Positions 8,355 through 17,519 of a stretch of DNA of 64,000 nucleotides are shown piece after piece; the stretch's first letter is position 1, and each line of letters opens with the position of its first letter. Source of the stretch: Candidatus Gastranaerophilales bacterium. Its GTDB lineage: Bacteria > Cyanobacteriota > Vampirovibrionia > Gastranaerophilales > Gastranaerophilaceae. A program made the translations under genes and the position numbers. Where the stretch lies: the NCBI GenBank assembly GCA_944324395.1, contig CALUWC010000009.1, forward strand, positions 1 to 64,000. Direction: 5' to 3'. The notes under the pieces are model-generated. The model saw only the letters and a program-made list of their open reading frames with translations, was not told the DNA's origin and did not search any database.

Positions 8355-9245
8355 TTGAAAGAAGACAATTACAAATTGCCGAAAGAAATTAGATTAGCTA
8401 AATTTGCAGGTTTTTGCTACGGAGTAAAAAGAGCCGTTGAAACCGTTAAAAAACTAAAAGCAGAAAACCCTGAACGAAATATTTGTGTGCTTGGTGAACT
8501 TATTCACAATACACAGGTTATTGAAGAGTTAAATAGTTTAGGGATAAAGTCACTTTCCGAATTGCCTGAAAAGGGAAGCGGAATTTGTGTTGTAAGAAGT
8601 CATGGTGAAAGTCCAGAGATTTTCGAAAGAATTCAAAAAGCAGGATTTGAAGTGTTTGATTTGACCTGTCCTGATGTCAAAAAAGTACAGCAAAAAGCTA
8701 TTGAACTGGCACAAGAAGACTATTACCTTGTAATTGTCGGAAAATCAAATCACCCTGAGGTTATTGCAATCAATGCAAATGCCCGCCAATTCAGCAATAA
8801 GGTTGTTGTAGCAGATTCCGCGGAGCAGTTAAAACATTTTGAACAAGAGCTGAAAAAACATAAAAAAATCGGTGTTGTAGTTCAAACAACTCAAATGATT
8901 TCCACACTGAACGAAATTATAACATATTTAACACCGCTGGTAAAAGAATTGCATATTGCAAATACAATCTGCCAGAGTACCTCTATGCGTCAATCTGAAG
9001 CTGTAGAATTAGCTAAAGACAGCGATTTGATGATAGTTGCAGGTTCAAAAAAGAGTGCAAATACCACGCATTTAGCAGAAATCTTAAAAAATATAACAAC
9101 AACAATCCATATTGAAACAGAAAAAGAATTGGATAATTATAAAGATTTAATTAAAAAAGCAAACAGAATTTCAGTCACTGCAGGAGCTTCAACTCCTGAC
9201 AACGTAATAAATAAAGTTATCGAAAAATTACAAGATTGCCAATAA
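8355..9245 (+). CDS. ispH: 4-hydroxy-3-methylbut-2-enyl diphosphate reductase (LytB)
   Basis: Last enzyme of the MEP isoprenoid pathway; it reduces HMBPP to IPP and DMAPP with a [4Fe-4S] cluster. The three cluster cysteines are seen at C21 (AGFCYGVKRAV), C105 (DLTCPDVKK) and C206 (NTICQST). The C-terminal TAGASTP segment is also typical. At 296 residues it has the normal length. The start is TTG at 8355: a stop at 8322 closes the frame upstream and no ATG or GTG lies between. No good Shine-Dalgarno precedes the TTG; an AGGA lies too far away, inside a palindrome. rpsA follows after 46 nt. Confidence 0.95.
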   Translation: MKEDNYKLPKEIRLAKFAGFCYGVKRAVETVKKLKAENPERNICVLGELIHNTQVIEELNSLGIKSLSELPEKGSGICVVRSHGESPEIFERIQKAGFEVFDLTCPDVKKVQQKAIELAQEDYYLVIVGKSNHPEVIAINANARQFSNKVVVADSAEQLKHFEQELKKHKKIGVVVQTTQMISTLNEIITYLTPLVKELHIANTICQSTSMRQSEAVELAKDSDLMIVAGSKKSANTTHLAEILKNITTTIHIETEKELDNYKDLIKKANRISVTAGASTPDNVINKVIEKLQDCQ

Positions 9246-9291
9246 CAATGCAATCAGAAAATTATAAATAAAGAAAAGGAGAAAATAAAAA

Positions 9292-10371
9292 ATGACACAA
9301 GCAACATTAGATGATTTTGAAAAGTTATTAGAAGAAAGCTTTTCAAGCGGACATTCAGTAGCTGATATTGTTGAAGGTACTGTACTGAAAAAAGAACAAG
9401 ACGGATATTTAATCAGTGTAAGAGGAGCTAAAACAGAAGCTTTCTTACCAAACAAAGAAATTTCATCAGCAGAAGAAGCTGCACCGTTAGAAATCGGCGA
9501 CGTTAAAGAATTTTATGTATTAAAAGAAGAACAAGATGAAGAAGGTATGGTATTATCATTGAAAAGACTTGCATTTGCTCAAGCATGGGCACAGCTTAAT
9601 GATGCAAAAGTTCAAGGTGATACAATCCTTGCAAAAGTTGTTTCAGTTGTTAAAGGCGGTGTATTAGTTGATGTAGCAGATTTGAAAGGTTTCATTCCAT
9701 CTTCTCAATTAAGAACAGGAACACCATTTGACGGATTGCTGGATCAAAAAATTGAAGTTAAAGTATTGGAAGCCGATCCTAAGAAAAATAAACTTATCTT
9801 ATCTCAAAGACAAGCTGTTGCAGAACAAAGAGATCAAGTTGTTGACAATATTTTAGCTGAATTGCAAGAAGACCAGATTGTTAAAGGTGAAGTTGTAAGA
9901 ATTGCTGATTTTGGAGCTTTTGTTGACATCAACGGTATAGACGGATTGCTTCCTATTTCAGAAATTTCATGGCAGAGAATTAAACACCCTTCAGATGTAA
10001 TTTCTCTTGGTGAAACAATTGAAGTAAAAATTATTAAAATAGACCACGAACTAAAGAGAATTTCATTATCATTAAAAAGAATGGGCGAAGATCCATGGCA
10101 GCAAATTGAAGGTCAATTCTCAGAAGGACAAGTTATCACAGGTACAGTTAATAAAGTAACAGGATTCGGTGCTTTCATCAATATCTTCCCTGGAGTTGAA
10201 GCTTTATTACCGGTTTCTGAAATGGCTGAAGAAAATGTTAACCCGTTCAACAAATACAAAGTAGGCGACAGCGTTGAAGTTTTGATTAAAAAATTCACAC
10301 CTCAAGAACACAGAATTGCTCTGAGCGTAAAAGATATTAACAAAGACGAAAATGCTGCATCAGAAGAATAA
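9292..10371 (+). CDS. rpsA: 30S ribosomal protein S1 (four S1 domains)
   Basis: 359 residues with four S1 RNA-binding repeats at about 23-90, 107-172, 195-265 and 280-350. The third and fourth carry the classic GEVVRIADFGAFVDI / GTVNKVTGFGAFINI strands. The short, four-domain form is that of Cyanobacteria and Firmicutes rather than the six-domain form of E. coli. AAAGGAGA 8-10 nt before the ATG gives a strong start. It follows ispH, a pair that is fused in some Clostridia. A strong terminator at 10394-10428 ends the unit. Confidence 0.92.
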   Translation: MTQATLDDFEKLLEESFSSGHSVADIVEGTVLKKEQDGYLISVRGAKTEAFLPNKEISSAEEAAPLEIGDVKEFYVLKEEQDEEGMVLSLKRLAFAQAWAQLNDAKVQGDTILAKVVSVVKGGVLVDVADLKGFIPSSQLRTGTPFDGLLDQKIEVKVLEADPKKNKLILSQRQAVAEQRDQVVDNILAELQEDQIVKGEVVRIADFGAFVDINGIDGLLPISEISWQRIKHPSDVISLGETIEVKIIKIDHELKRISLSLKRMGEDPWQQIEGQFSEGQVITGTVNKVTGFGAFINIFPGVEALLPVSEMAEENVNPFNKYKVGDSVEVLIKKFTPQEHRIALSVKDINKDENAASEE

Positions 10372-10393
10372 AAATCTGTAAAATATAATAGAC

Positions 10394-10428
10394 ATAAAAG
10401 CGAAAGATAAATAATCTTTCGCTTTTAT
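10394..10428 (+). terminator. Rho-independent terminator after rpsA
   Basis: A perfect 15-bp stem (10394-10408 with 10414-10428), core AAAAGCGAAAGAT, loop AAATA, and T-rich sequence on the descending arm and beyond. Confidence 0.85.
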
Positions 10429-10520
10429 CTTTAATAAATATAATAACAGCAAATCGTATTGTTTAAAAAATTTTCATTTATGATAAAATTATATAGACAG
10501 ATTTTAATAAGGAGAGAAAA

Positions 10521-10754
10521 ATGGCAGATTCAAAAATTTTAGCAACCATCGAAAGATCAGATACAGAACAATTACAAATTTCCGTAAGTGAATATAAAGG
10601 CAGAAGCTATCTTAATATGAGAATATTCTACACAACAGATGACGGGGCAACCTGGCTTCCGACTAAAAAAGGAGTTACATTCTCGCCTGATCAGCTTGAT
10701 ATTCTAACAGAAGCTATTGAAGAAGCAAAAAAAGAATTCATGGATGAAGAATAA
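10521..10754 (+). CDS. PC4/YdbC-family ssDNA-binding protein
   Basis: 77 residues matching the transcriptional coactivator p15 (PC4) fold: strands with ISVSEYKGRSYLNMRIFYTTDDG, then TWLPTKKGVTFSPDQLD and a C-terminal helix rich in Glu and Lys. Bacterial members bind single-stranded DNA and probably act as general DNA chaperones. AAGGAGAG about 5 nt upstream sets the start. It stands alone between two hairpins and has its own AT-rich upstream region. Confidence 0.85.
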   Translation: MADSKILATIERSDTEQLQISVSEYKGRSYLNMRIFYTTDDGATWLPTKKGVTFSPDQLDILTEAIEEAKKEFMDEE

Positions 10755-10763
10755 AATTTAAGA

Positions 10764-10789
10764 AGGCAGAAATAATTATATTTCTGCCT
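10764..10789 (+). terminator. Hairpin between the PC4-like gene and priA
   Basis: AGGCAGAAAT (10764-10773) pairs with ATTTCTGCCT (10780-10789), loop AATTAT. There is no T-tract after it, so it may be a partial terminator or a processing site. Confidence 0.55.
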
Positions 10790-10814
10790 CAACATTATAA
10801 AAGGAACACTTTCA

Positions 10815-13115
10815 ATGGAAGAGAATATTCAAAACAAATTATTTGAACTTCCCGCCCGCAAATTAACCTTAAAAAAGCGGGAATCTTCCAGCGATTTGAA
10901 TAAACCAGCTCCTAAATACGCTGTATGCCTGGTAAATATAAAAGCAATGGGAGTAAGAACCTTTAGTTATATAATTCCCGACAGCATGCAAAATAAAATA
11001 AAAATCGGGCAGGCTCTTCTTGTACCATTCGGCAGACAGGGACTAATCAATGCATTTTGTGTCGGATTCTCAAACTATTTACCGCCGGAAATTAAAGCAA
11101 AACAAATCAATAAAATTTTAGAGGAAACGCCTCTGTTTTCAGTTGAATATCTAAAGCTTCTTGAATGGGTCGCGAATTACTATTGCACTGACTTAATAAC
11201 CGTTATAAATGCAGCTATTCCGCTAAAACTAATTGAAAAATCACTTAAAACAGAACAGTCAATAGAATTTGTAAAAACAGACGGAGCAACCAAAAGACAA
11301 TTGGAAATATTAGAAAAACTCCAATCCTGCGGTAAAATGTCTTTGATTGAATTTGAAAAACTTGTTAAAACAACACGAACAACAATAAAAAAGCTTGAAA
11401 CTCTGGGCTGTATAAAACTTACAGAAGAACAAATATACAGAAATCCGCTTGACATTTTAAAAATAAACCAGAAAGAAGATTTGTATGAATTGTCGCCTGC
11501 CCAGCAAAAAGTTTATGAAGGTATATCAAAACAAATAAAACAAGAAATTTCCCCGCAAATTCTGCTGCATGGAATAACAGCAAGCGGGAAAACCGAAGTT
11601 TATTTCAAACTTATAGATGACACTATAAAATCCGGTAAAAATGTTCTATTTTTAGTTCCTGAAATTGCTCTTGCATCTCAACTAACAAAACGACTGGCCA
11701 GAAAATTCGGAACAAAAGATGTAGCAATATGGCACAGCAGTATTTCAGAAGGGGAGCGTTATGACGTCTGGCAGAAACTGTATAAAAACGAAATAAAAAT
11801 TCTGGCAGGTGCAAGATCTGCTGTTTTTGCACCGTTAAACAACATCGGACTGATAATTATTGATGAAGAACACGAAAGTGCATATAAACAAACTTCGCCT
11901 GCACCAAGATATGATGCAAGGCTGGTAGCAAAAAAACTTGCCGAATTTAATAATTGTCCGATACTTCTCGGGTCTGCAACTCCTGATATTTCAAGCTATT
12001 ACAGGGCAGTTAACTCAGGTCATTTATATGAAATGCTAACCAGGTATAACAATGCAAAAGTTGCACCGGTCACTGTTATCAATATGCAGGAATACGGCAG
12101 AGCAGCGTACAAAAGTCTTATTTCAAAACCTTTACAAACGGCAATTCAAGAAACTTTGGATAACAAACAGCAGGTAATTCTATTGATAAACCGCAGAGGA
12201 TATTCAACATATACCCAGTGTCAGGGCTGCGGACATGTAATAGAATGCCCCAATTGTGCAATCCCAATGATATGGCATGCAAAAGACAATATGCTCAAAT
12301 GCCACTATTGCAACCATGTTGAATATTTCCCCGATGTATGCCCGAATTGCGGATTTGAAGGTTTAAAAAATTCAGGCACAGGCACCCAGAAAATTGAGCA
12401 ATACATAAAAGACCTTTACCCTGAATACAATGTAGAAAGAATAGACAGCGACGTTCTTGTACGTAAAGGCGAACATATTAGACTTCTGGAAAAATTCCAA
12501 AAAGGAGAAATCGATATCTTAGTCGGAACCCAGATGATAGCCAAAGGACTAGACAATCCAAATGTCACACTAGTAGGAGTAATTTCAGCTGATGCAAGCT
12601 TTAATCTTCCTGATTTCAGAGCCTCCGAACGTGGATTTCAACTGCTGACACAGGTTGCAGGAAGAGCCGGCAGAGGAGAATTTAAAGGCAGAGTTTTATT
12701 TCAAACATACAATCCTGAATACTATGCACTGGAAAGTGCTAAATCCCAGAACTACGCAGAATTTTACCGTAAAGAAATAACATCAAGAGAAGATTTTGAC
12801 TATCCGCCCTTCAGTCAAATAATAAGACTTATACTAAGTTCACAAAACAAATTCAGAGCAGAAAAAGCGGCTCAGGAAATTGCCCTTAGACTCTGTACTA
12901 TGATTGAAAAATTCGGATTCGGAGAACGGCTTGAAGTTTTAGGACCTACAGCCTGCGTTATTGAACGTATAAACAGCTATTACAGATTTCAAATTCTAAT
13001 CAAGAATAAACTTGAAGATAAAGGACATCAATTTGTTTCAAGCTTTTTAAGCAAAATAACTTCGCCAAAAGATATAAGAATGACAATAGATGTTGACCCG
13101 CTTGATATTCTGTAA
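10815..13115 (+). CDS. priA: Primosomal replication restart helicase PriA
   Basis: A 766-residue superfamily 2 helicase that reloads the replisome at stalled forks. An N-terminal DNA-binding region is followed by the Walker A motif HGITASGKT (252-260), the DEEH box at 350-353, and a zinc domain with paired CxxC motifs at about 470-515 (CQGCGH, CPNC, CHYC, CPNCGF). Helicase motifs GTQMIAKGLD and QVAGRAGRG follow. Length and order are normal, with about 35 extra basic residues at the N-terminus. AAGGA lies about 10 nt before the ATG. It converges on pcrA with 23 nt between stops. Confidence 0.96.
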   Translation: MEENIQNKLFELPARKLTLKKRESSSDLNKPAPKYAVCLVNIKAMGVRTFSYIIPDSMQNKIKIGQALLVPFGRQGLINAFCVGFSNYLPPEIKAKQINKILEETPLFSVEYLKLLEWVANYYCTDLITVINAAIPLKLIEKSLKTEQSIEFVKTDGATKRQLEILEKLQSCGKMSLIEFEKLVKTTRTTIKKLETLGCIKLTEEQIYRNPLDILKINQKEDLYELSPAQQKVYEGISKQIKQEISPQILLHGITASGKTEVYFKLIDDTIKSGKNVLFLVPEIALASQLTKRLARKFGTKDVAIWHSSISEGERYDVWQKLYKNEIKILAGARSAVFAPLNNIGLIIIDEEHESAYKQTSPAPRYDARLVAKKLAEFNNCPILLGSATPDISSYYRAVNSGHLYEMLTRYNNAKVAPVTVINMQEYGRAAYKSLISKPLQTAIQETLDNKQQVILLINRRGYSTYTQCQGCGHVIECPNCAIPMIWHAKDNMLKCHYCNHVEYFPDVCPNCGFEGLKNSGTGTQKIEQYIKDLYPEYNVERIDSDVLVRKGEHIRLLEKFQKGEIDILVGTQMIAKGLDNPNVTLVGVISADASFNLPDFRASERGFQLLTQVAGRAGRGEFKGRVLFQTYNPEYYALESAKSQNYAEFYRKEITSREDFDYPPFSQIIRLILSSQNKFRAEKAAQEIALRLCTMIEKFGFGERLEVLGPTACVIERINSYYRFQILIKNKLEDKGHQFVSSFLSKITSPKDIRMTIDVDPLDIL

Positions 13116-13138
13116 GCTGAAATAAAATTTTTCAAACC

Positions 13139-15637
13139 TTAGAATTTTTTGAGTTTTGCATAAGTTGCATCCATAGCTTTTTTGCCAAGTCTGCCAAAAT
13201 CAATCGTATACATAACACTGTCACCAACGGTCATAACATCTGTAATATGCCCGATTCCAAGCTTGTCATGGAATACTCTTTGCCCTACTTCATATATTTC
13301 ATCAATAATATGAGCATTAGCTCTTTGTTGACGGCGTTCTTCCTCTTTTTGCCGTTCTGATTCAAGACGCTGGCGGCGTTCTTCTGCCATTCTTTTTATG
13401 GCATTATCTTTAAAAAATGCCGCAATTTTTTCTTCTTCTCTTTTTTTATTGATTGCGGATTTCACTACAATAGCTCTATTGGGAGTTCTGTTTGTTTGAA
13501 TTTTCGAACTTGAAGGACGAGAAGAACTTGCAAGTCCTTTTCTCTGTGGTGCAACAAAATTAGCCCCGAAACCGGATGAAGGTCTTACATAACCGTCAGA
13601 ATCCGTTTTAGTATAAGATTCTCTTGCCTTTGATACAGCACTTCTAAATGTAGAAGCTCCGATTGACCTGCCTTCAGATTCCAGTGATTCAATCAAATTG
13701 TGCGGAATTTCCTCAATGAAACGGGACGGGTTGTAATACTTGTATTCACCCCAGGTCTGGCGTCTTTTGGCAGAAATAAGGTATAATTTTTCTTCCGCTC
13801 TTGTAACTCCGACATACATAAGCCGTCTTTCTTCTTCAACTTCGGAAGGAACCTGCAGTGTTCTCTGGCTTGGGAAAATGCCTTCATCCATACCTGCAAT
13901 AAATACTATAGGAAATTCAAGCCCTTTTGCTGCGTGCAGTGTCATCATTGTGACGTTATTAGCTTCATCAACCATTGAATCAAGATCAGATACAAGTGCC
14001 ACCTGCTGTAGAAATTCTCCCAGTATATTGTCTTCTTCTTCCGGTACAAATTCTTCGGCCACATTCACAAGTTCCTGTAGGTTATTTATATCATCCTGAA
14101 TTTCCGGATCGTTAATAGCTTTTGCTTGAAGTTCTGCAAGGTATCCTGATTTTTCAATAACAAGAGCAACAAACTCCTTCAGAGTATATGAATCTTTTGC
14201 CTGCTGAAATTTGCAAATAAGATTAGCAAAATCTTTCAATTTGGACTGAGTTTTTGCATTTAAATCGGATTCTTCACATACTTTTATAGCTTCAAAAAGG
14301 CTGATATCACGTTCATTTGCAAAATCGGAAAGATTTTTCAATGTGGTTTCACCGATTGCACGTTTCGGTATGTTTATTACCCTGCGTAAACTCTGGGAAT
14401 CATCAGTATTATTGATAAGTTTAAGATAACATATCACTGTTTTTACTTCTGCTCTGTCATAGAATTTTGTACCGCCATAAATTCTATATGGAATACCTGA
14501 TGCCATACAGGCTTCTTCTAAGGCTCTTGATTGGTTATTAGTTCGGTACAATATTGCAAATTGATTGTAGTTTCCATGAGCAGTTCTCTTTATATTGCTT
14601 ACTATATAATTCGCTTCATCAGCCTCATCATCTGCAATATAATAACTCAGTTTTTCACCTTCACCTTTGTTTGAATATAAAACCTTTGCTACACGCTCGT
14701 TATTATTTTCAATAACTGCATTTGCAGCATTCAAAATATGAGCCGTTGAACGGTAATTTTGCTCAAGTTTAATAAGTTTTGTATTCGGATAATCTTTCTG
14801 AAAGTTCATTATTATTGTAAAATCAGCACCACGCCATGAATATATTGACTGGTCAACATCACCTACTACACATAATGAACGCTCTGCCGGAATATCTTTG
14901 GACAAATTGGTATAAAGCATATTAACAAGTTTGTACTGAGCAAGGTTTGTATCCTGATATTCATCAACCAAAATATGCTGAAATCTGTCATAATACTGCT
15001 GCCTTACTTCTTCATTCTGCTCTAAAAGTTTTACAGTCAGCATAAGCATATCGTCAAAATCAATTGCATTGTTGTTGTTTAAAGACTTTTCGTATTCTTC
15101 ATAAATAGAAGCTATTTTCTGTGATTTAAAATCTCTGGCAAATGTTGCAAAAGTGTGAGCATCCTGCATTTTGTTTTTTGCATTAGATATTACCGATTTC
15201 ACAAGCTTTGTTTGATAAACTTTATCATCAAGATTTAACTTTTTTATTGCTCTCGAAATAAGTTGATTAGTATCAGAATCATCATAGATTGTGAAATTCT
15301 TATCAAGGTGCTTGCCTGAAGCTGTATTGTACTTGTCGATATTTTCTCTCAAGATTCTTCCGCAAATTCCATGGAATGTTCCTACCCACATATATTTGAC
15401 AGTATCTTCACCAATAATCTTGCCGATACGTTCTTTCATCTCTTTTGCGGCTTTATTGGTAAATGTAACAGCCAGAATATTTCTCGGTCTGACCCCATTC
15501 TGTATCATATAAGCAATTCGTGTCGTCAAAACCTTCGTCTTGCCTGAACCTGCCCCTGCTAAAATAAGCAGCGGCCCCTGCGTTGTCTGTACAGCTTCCT
15601 GTTGTTCCTTATTAAGATTTTCTAATAGATTTTCCAT
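13139..15637 (-). CDS. pcrA: ATP-dependent DNA helicase PcrA/UvrD
   Basis: A superfamily 1A 3'-5' helicase for repair and removal of recombinases from DNA. Walker A AGAGSGKT lies at residues 27-34. DEYQDTN, VGDVDQSIYSWRGAD, TLHAAKGLEFP and YVGVTRAEE motifs follow. The C-terminal Tudor-like domain (VGQRVFHDKLGIG) that binds RNA polymerase in PcrA is present after a basic, Glu/Arg-rich coiled stretch. The ATG at 15637 is chosen because GGAAGAGG lies just upstream; the upstream frame to 15679 would encode an unlikely hydrophobic leader over the promoter. 832 residues, slightly longer than usual. Confidence 0.95.
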   Translation of the reverse strand: MENLLENLNKEQQEAVQTTQGPLLILAGAGSGKTKVLTTRIAYMIQNGVRPRNILAVTFTNKAAKEMKERIGKIIGEDTVKYMWVGTFHGICGRILRENIDKYNTASGKHLDKNFTIYDDSDTNQLISRAIKKLNLDDKVYQTKLVKSVISNAKNKMQDAHTFATFARDFKSQKIASIYEEYEKSLNNNNAIDFDDMLMLTVKLLEQNEEVRQQYYDRFQHILVDEYQDTNLAQYKLVNMLYTNLSKDIPAERSLCVVGDVDQSIYSWRGADFTIIMNFQKDYPNTKLIKLEQNYRSTAHILNAANAVIENNNERVAKVLYSNKGEGEKLSYYIADDEADEANYIVSNIKRTAHGNYNQFAILYRTNNQSRALEEACMASGIPYRIYGGTKFYDRAEVKTVICYLKLINNTDDSQSLRRVINIPKRAIGETTLKNLSDFANERDISLFEAIKVCEESDLNAKTQSKLKDFANLICKFQQAKDSYTLKEFVALVIEKSGYLAELQAKAINDPEIQDDINNLQELVNVAEEFVPEEEDNILGEFLQQVALVSDLDSMVDEANNVTMMTLHAAKGLEFPIVFIAGMDEGIFPSQRTLQVPSEVEEERRLMYVGVTRAEEKLYLISAKRRQTWGEYKYYNPSRFIEEIPHNLIESLESEGRSIGASTFRSAVSKARESYTKTDSDGYVRPSSGFGANFVAPQRKGLASSSRPSSSKIQTNRTPNRAIVVKSAINKKREEEKIAAFFKDNAIKRMAEERRQRLESERQKEEERRQQRANAHIIDEIYEVGQRVFHDKLGIGHITDVMTVGDSVMYTIDFGRLGKKAMDATYAKLKKF

Positions 15638-15663
15638 GACCTCTTCCCAAATAAAAAAAAATA

Positions 15664-15672
15664 TGCTATAAT
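15664..15672 (+). promoter_or_regulatory. Extended -10 promoter for the 15723 operon
   Basis: TGC-TATAAT at 15664-15672 lies in the divergent region with pcrA. It sits within an inverted repeat TATGCT / AGCATA (15662-15667, 15675-15680), which may give a -10 on the other strand for pcrA or an operator. Confidence 0.6.
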
Positions 15673-15722
15673 CAAGCATAGTTGAAAAATGTAATTAATG
15701 CAATTAGAAGGTAAAAGAAAAA

Positions 15723-16322
15723 ATGACAGAAAGTGATATGGATATTTTATTAAGTTCGGATGACAAAAATGATGATGCTCAAAAATCAATAGTAGTACCT
15801 ATTGACGACGAAATGGATACAGTAAAATCAGATACTCCGAACACAGTTGATGAATTGGCAATGGAGCTGGCAACAATCAAACAATCTGCAAAAAAAATTG
15901 CAATCATCGGCAGCAGAAATCTTCCTATCACTCATCAGCAAATGATTGAAACTCTTGCAACAGCTCTTGTTATGCAGGGAAATACAATCATTACTTCAGG
16001 AGGTTCTTCAGGAACAAATGCTGCAGCCATCAGAGGTGCTATGAAAGCTAATCCTGAAAAATTATGCGTTATACTTCCGCAAACTATCGGACAGCAGCCG
16101 TCTGATGTGCAAGATCAACTTATAGGTGTTCCTAATATTATTGAACACGCAGACAGAGCTATGATGACTCTGGCAGATGCTTCAAGAGTTTGTAACAGAG
16201 AAATTATTGACGAGTGCAATCAGTTAATATGCTTCTTGTCCCATACCAGCAAAACTCTCCATAATGCTGTTCAATATGCCGAAGAAGGTCATAAAGTTAT
16301 CACTGTATTTTATTTAGATTAA
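15723..16322 (+). CDS. DprA/LOG-like Rossmann protein of cyanobacterial type
   Basis: 199 residues. The first 50 are acidic and probably disordered. From about 56 a nucleotide-binding Rossmann fold of the SLOG superfamily follows: KKIAIIGSRNLP (58-68), TSGGSSGTNAAAIRGA (from 91), VILPQTIGQQP, and a C-terminal CNREIIDECNQLICF segment. This layout matches a small protein conserved in Cyanobacteria and often annotated as 'DNA recombination-mediator protein A', recalled from memory; it lacks DprA's extra domains. The true dprA is at 23734, so this paralogue probably has another role. It starts a three-gene unit with the HEAT-like and EF-hand genes. Confidence 0.8.
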   Translation: MTESDMDILLSSDDKNDDAQKSIVVPIDDEMDTVKSDTPNTVDELAMELATIKQSAKKIAIIGSRNLPITHQQMIETLATALVMQGNTIITSGGSSGTNAAAIRGAMKANPEKLCVILPQTIGQQPSDVQDQLIGVPNIIEHADRAMMTLADASRVCNREIIDECNQLICFLSHTSKTLHNAVQYAEEGHKVITVFYLD

Positions 16323-16323
16323 T

Positions 16324-16340
16324 ATAAGGTTTTCCCTTAT
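16324..16340 (+). promoter_or_regulatory. Hairpin masking the ribosome site of the 16339 gene
   Basis: ATAAGG (16324-16329) can pair with CCTTAT (16335-16340), loop TTTTC. The left arm is the only Shine-Dalgarno candidate and the right arm holds the first two bases of the ATG, so translation could depend on opening it. The stem is short. Confidence 0.3.
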
Positions 16341-17508
16341 GAGTGATAAATTAAAAAAATTAACCGGTAAAAATCCAAAGGATTTTGAACCTGTTGCATA
16401 TGAACTTATCAATGCTCCTGATGTTGAACTTTTTGCAGAACTGGTTTCTCAAGATGATTTTCTTTTTGATTTCGTCAAACAAAATGTTGCAAAACGTCTG
16501 TCAAAAATATGTAATGAATCAAATTATTTAAATTTGCTGAAATTCATTAAATATTACTCCCCTGATTACGAAGATTTTATAATATCAAATCTTGTTGAAT
16601 ATGCAGATGAAGATTTGACAGATAGAATGCTTGAAATCTTTGAAAACGGTTCCGAAAACGAAAAAATATACTGTGCGAAATTTTTCGCATATATTCAGGA
16701 TCCACTGGCTCTTGATTTATTAAAAAAGAATGCATATAGCGAAAATTCTTATCTGAGCGGAAATTGTGCTTCTACATTAGCAATTTTGGGCGACAAAGAT
16801 TCTTTTAATTCAGCCATAAAAATGCTTGATAATGAAGATAATTTCAAAGTTCTGGCTGCTGTTAGATTTCTAATTGCATACGGAAACAAAGAAGCTCTGC
16901 CCGATATTATCAAAGCAATGAAGAATTCTTCATTTTCTGAAAATATTGCAGGTGAAATTCCATATTTATACGATTTACTTTCATTATATGAATTTAATCG
17001 GGAGGATTGTTTATATACACTTAATTTGATAATAAACGGGCTTGGAGAAATTCTGGGATTATCTTCAGTATTTGATTTTCAATTGTATGATATTTTTGAA
17101 ATGCTTATAAAAAATAATCCGGATTCTATTTCTGCTGTTGTAGTATTAAATGCACAAGATAAATTCAATACTCTGACAGAAAATGATGAATATCTTTTTG
17201 ATGAAACAAAAGACACAAAACAAGAAGTTTTAGATATAAAAAATCTGCTAAATACGATAAATAAAAAAGAATTAAATTCCCTATCGGAAAAAGAATTAAA
17301 TGAAAACAGCTTATTTGTTTATACTGCATTAGATTTTACAAAAAATACTGATAAGGTTAGGAAATTACTTACATCAGAAAATCAAACATTAGTATTAAGA
17401 GCTTTGGAAATACTAAAAAAACTCGGATCTATATCTGATGAAGATAGGAAAACTGCTTTTAATTCAGTATCAAATGAGAATATAAAAAATGTTATTATGG
17501 CAATATAG
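16339..17508 (+). CDS. HEAT-like helical repeat protein
   Basis: 389 residues with no signal peptide. It is built from repeating pairs of helices; clear HEAT-like units run from about 85 to 205 (for example ENEKIYCAKFFAYIQDPLALDLL, then a matching NSYLSGNCASTLAILGDKDSF unit and FKVLAAVRFLIAYGNKEALPDI). These usually make protein-binding solenoids. No catalytic motif is visible. The stop TAG at 17506-17508 is also the start of the AGGAG that serves the next gene, so the two are translationally coupled. A second HEAT-like protein starts at 62962. Confidence 0.8.
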   Translation: MSDKLKKLTGKNPKDFEPVAYELINAPDVELFAELVSQDDFLFDFVKQNVAKRLSKICNESNYLNLLKFIKYYSPDYEDFIISNLVEYADEDLTDRMLEIFENGSENEKIYCAKFFAYIQDPLALDLLKKNAYSENSYLSGNCASTLAILGDKDSFNSAIKMLDNEDNFKVLAAVRFLIAYGNKEALPDIIKAMKNSSFSENIAGEIPYLYDLLSLYEFNREDCLYTLNLIINGLGEILGLSSVFDFQLYDIFEMLIKNNPDSISAVVVLNAQDKFNTLTENDEYLFDETKDTKQEVLDIKNLLNTINKKELNSLSEKELNENSLFVYTALDFTKNTDKVRKLLTSENQTLVLRALEILKKLGSISDEDRKTAFNSVSNENIKNVIMAI

Positions 17509-17519
17509 GAGAAAAAACT

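Noticed and set aside
13740-14099. 119-codon open frame on the plus strand within pcrA
   Set aside because: It lies wholly antisense to a clear helicase gene and its translation is Ser/Thr-rich without domain or ribosome site.
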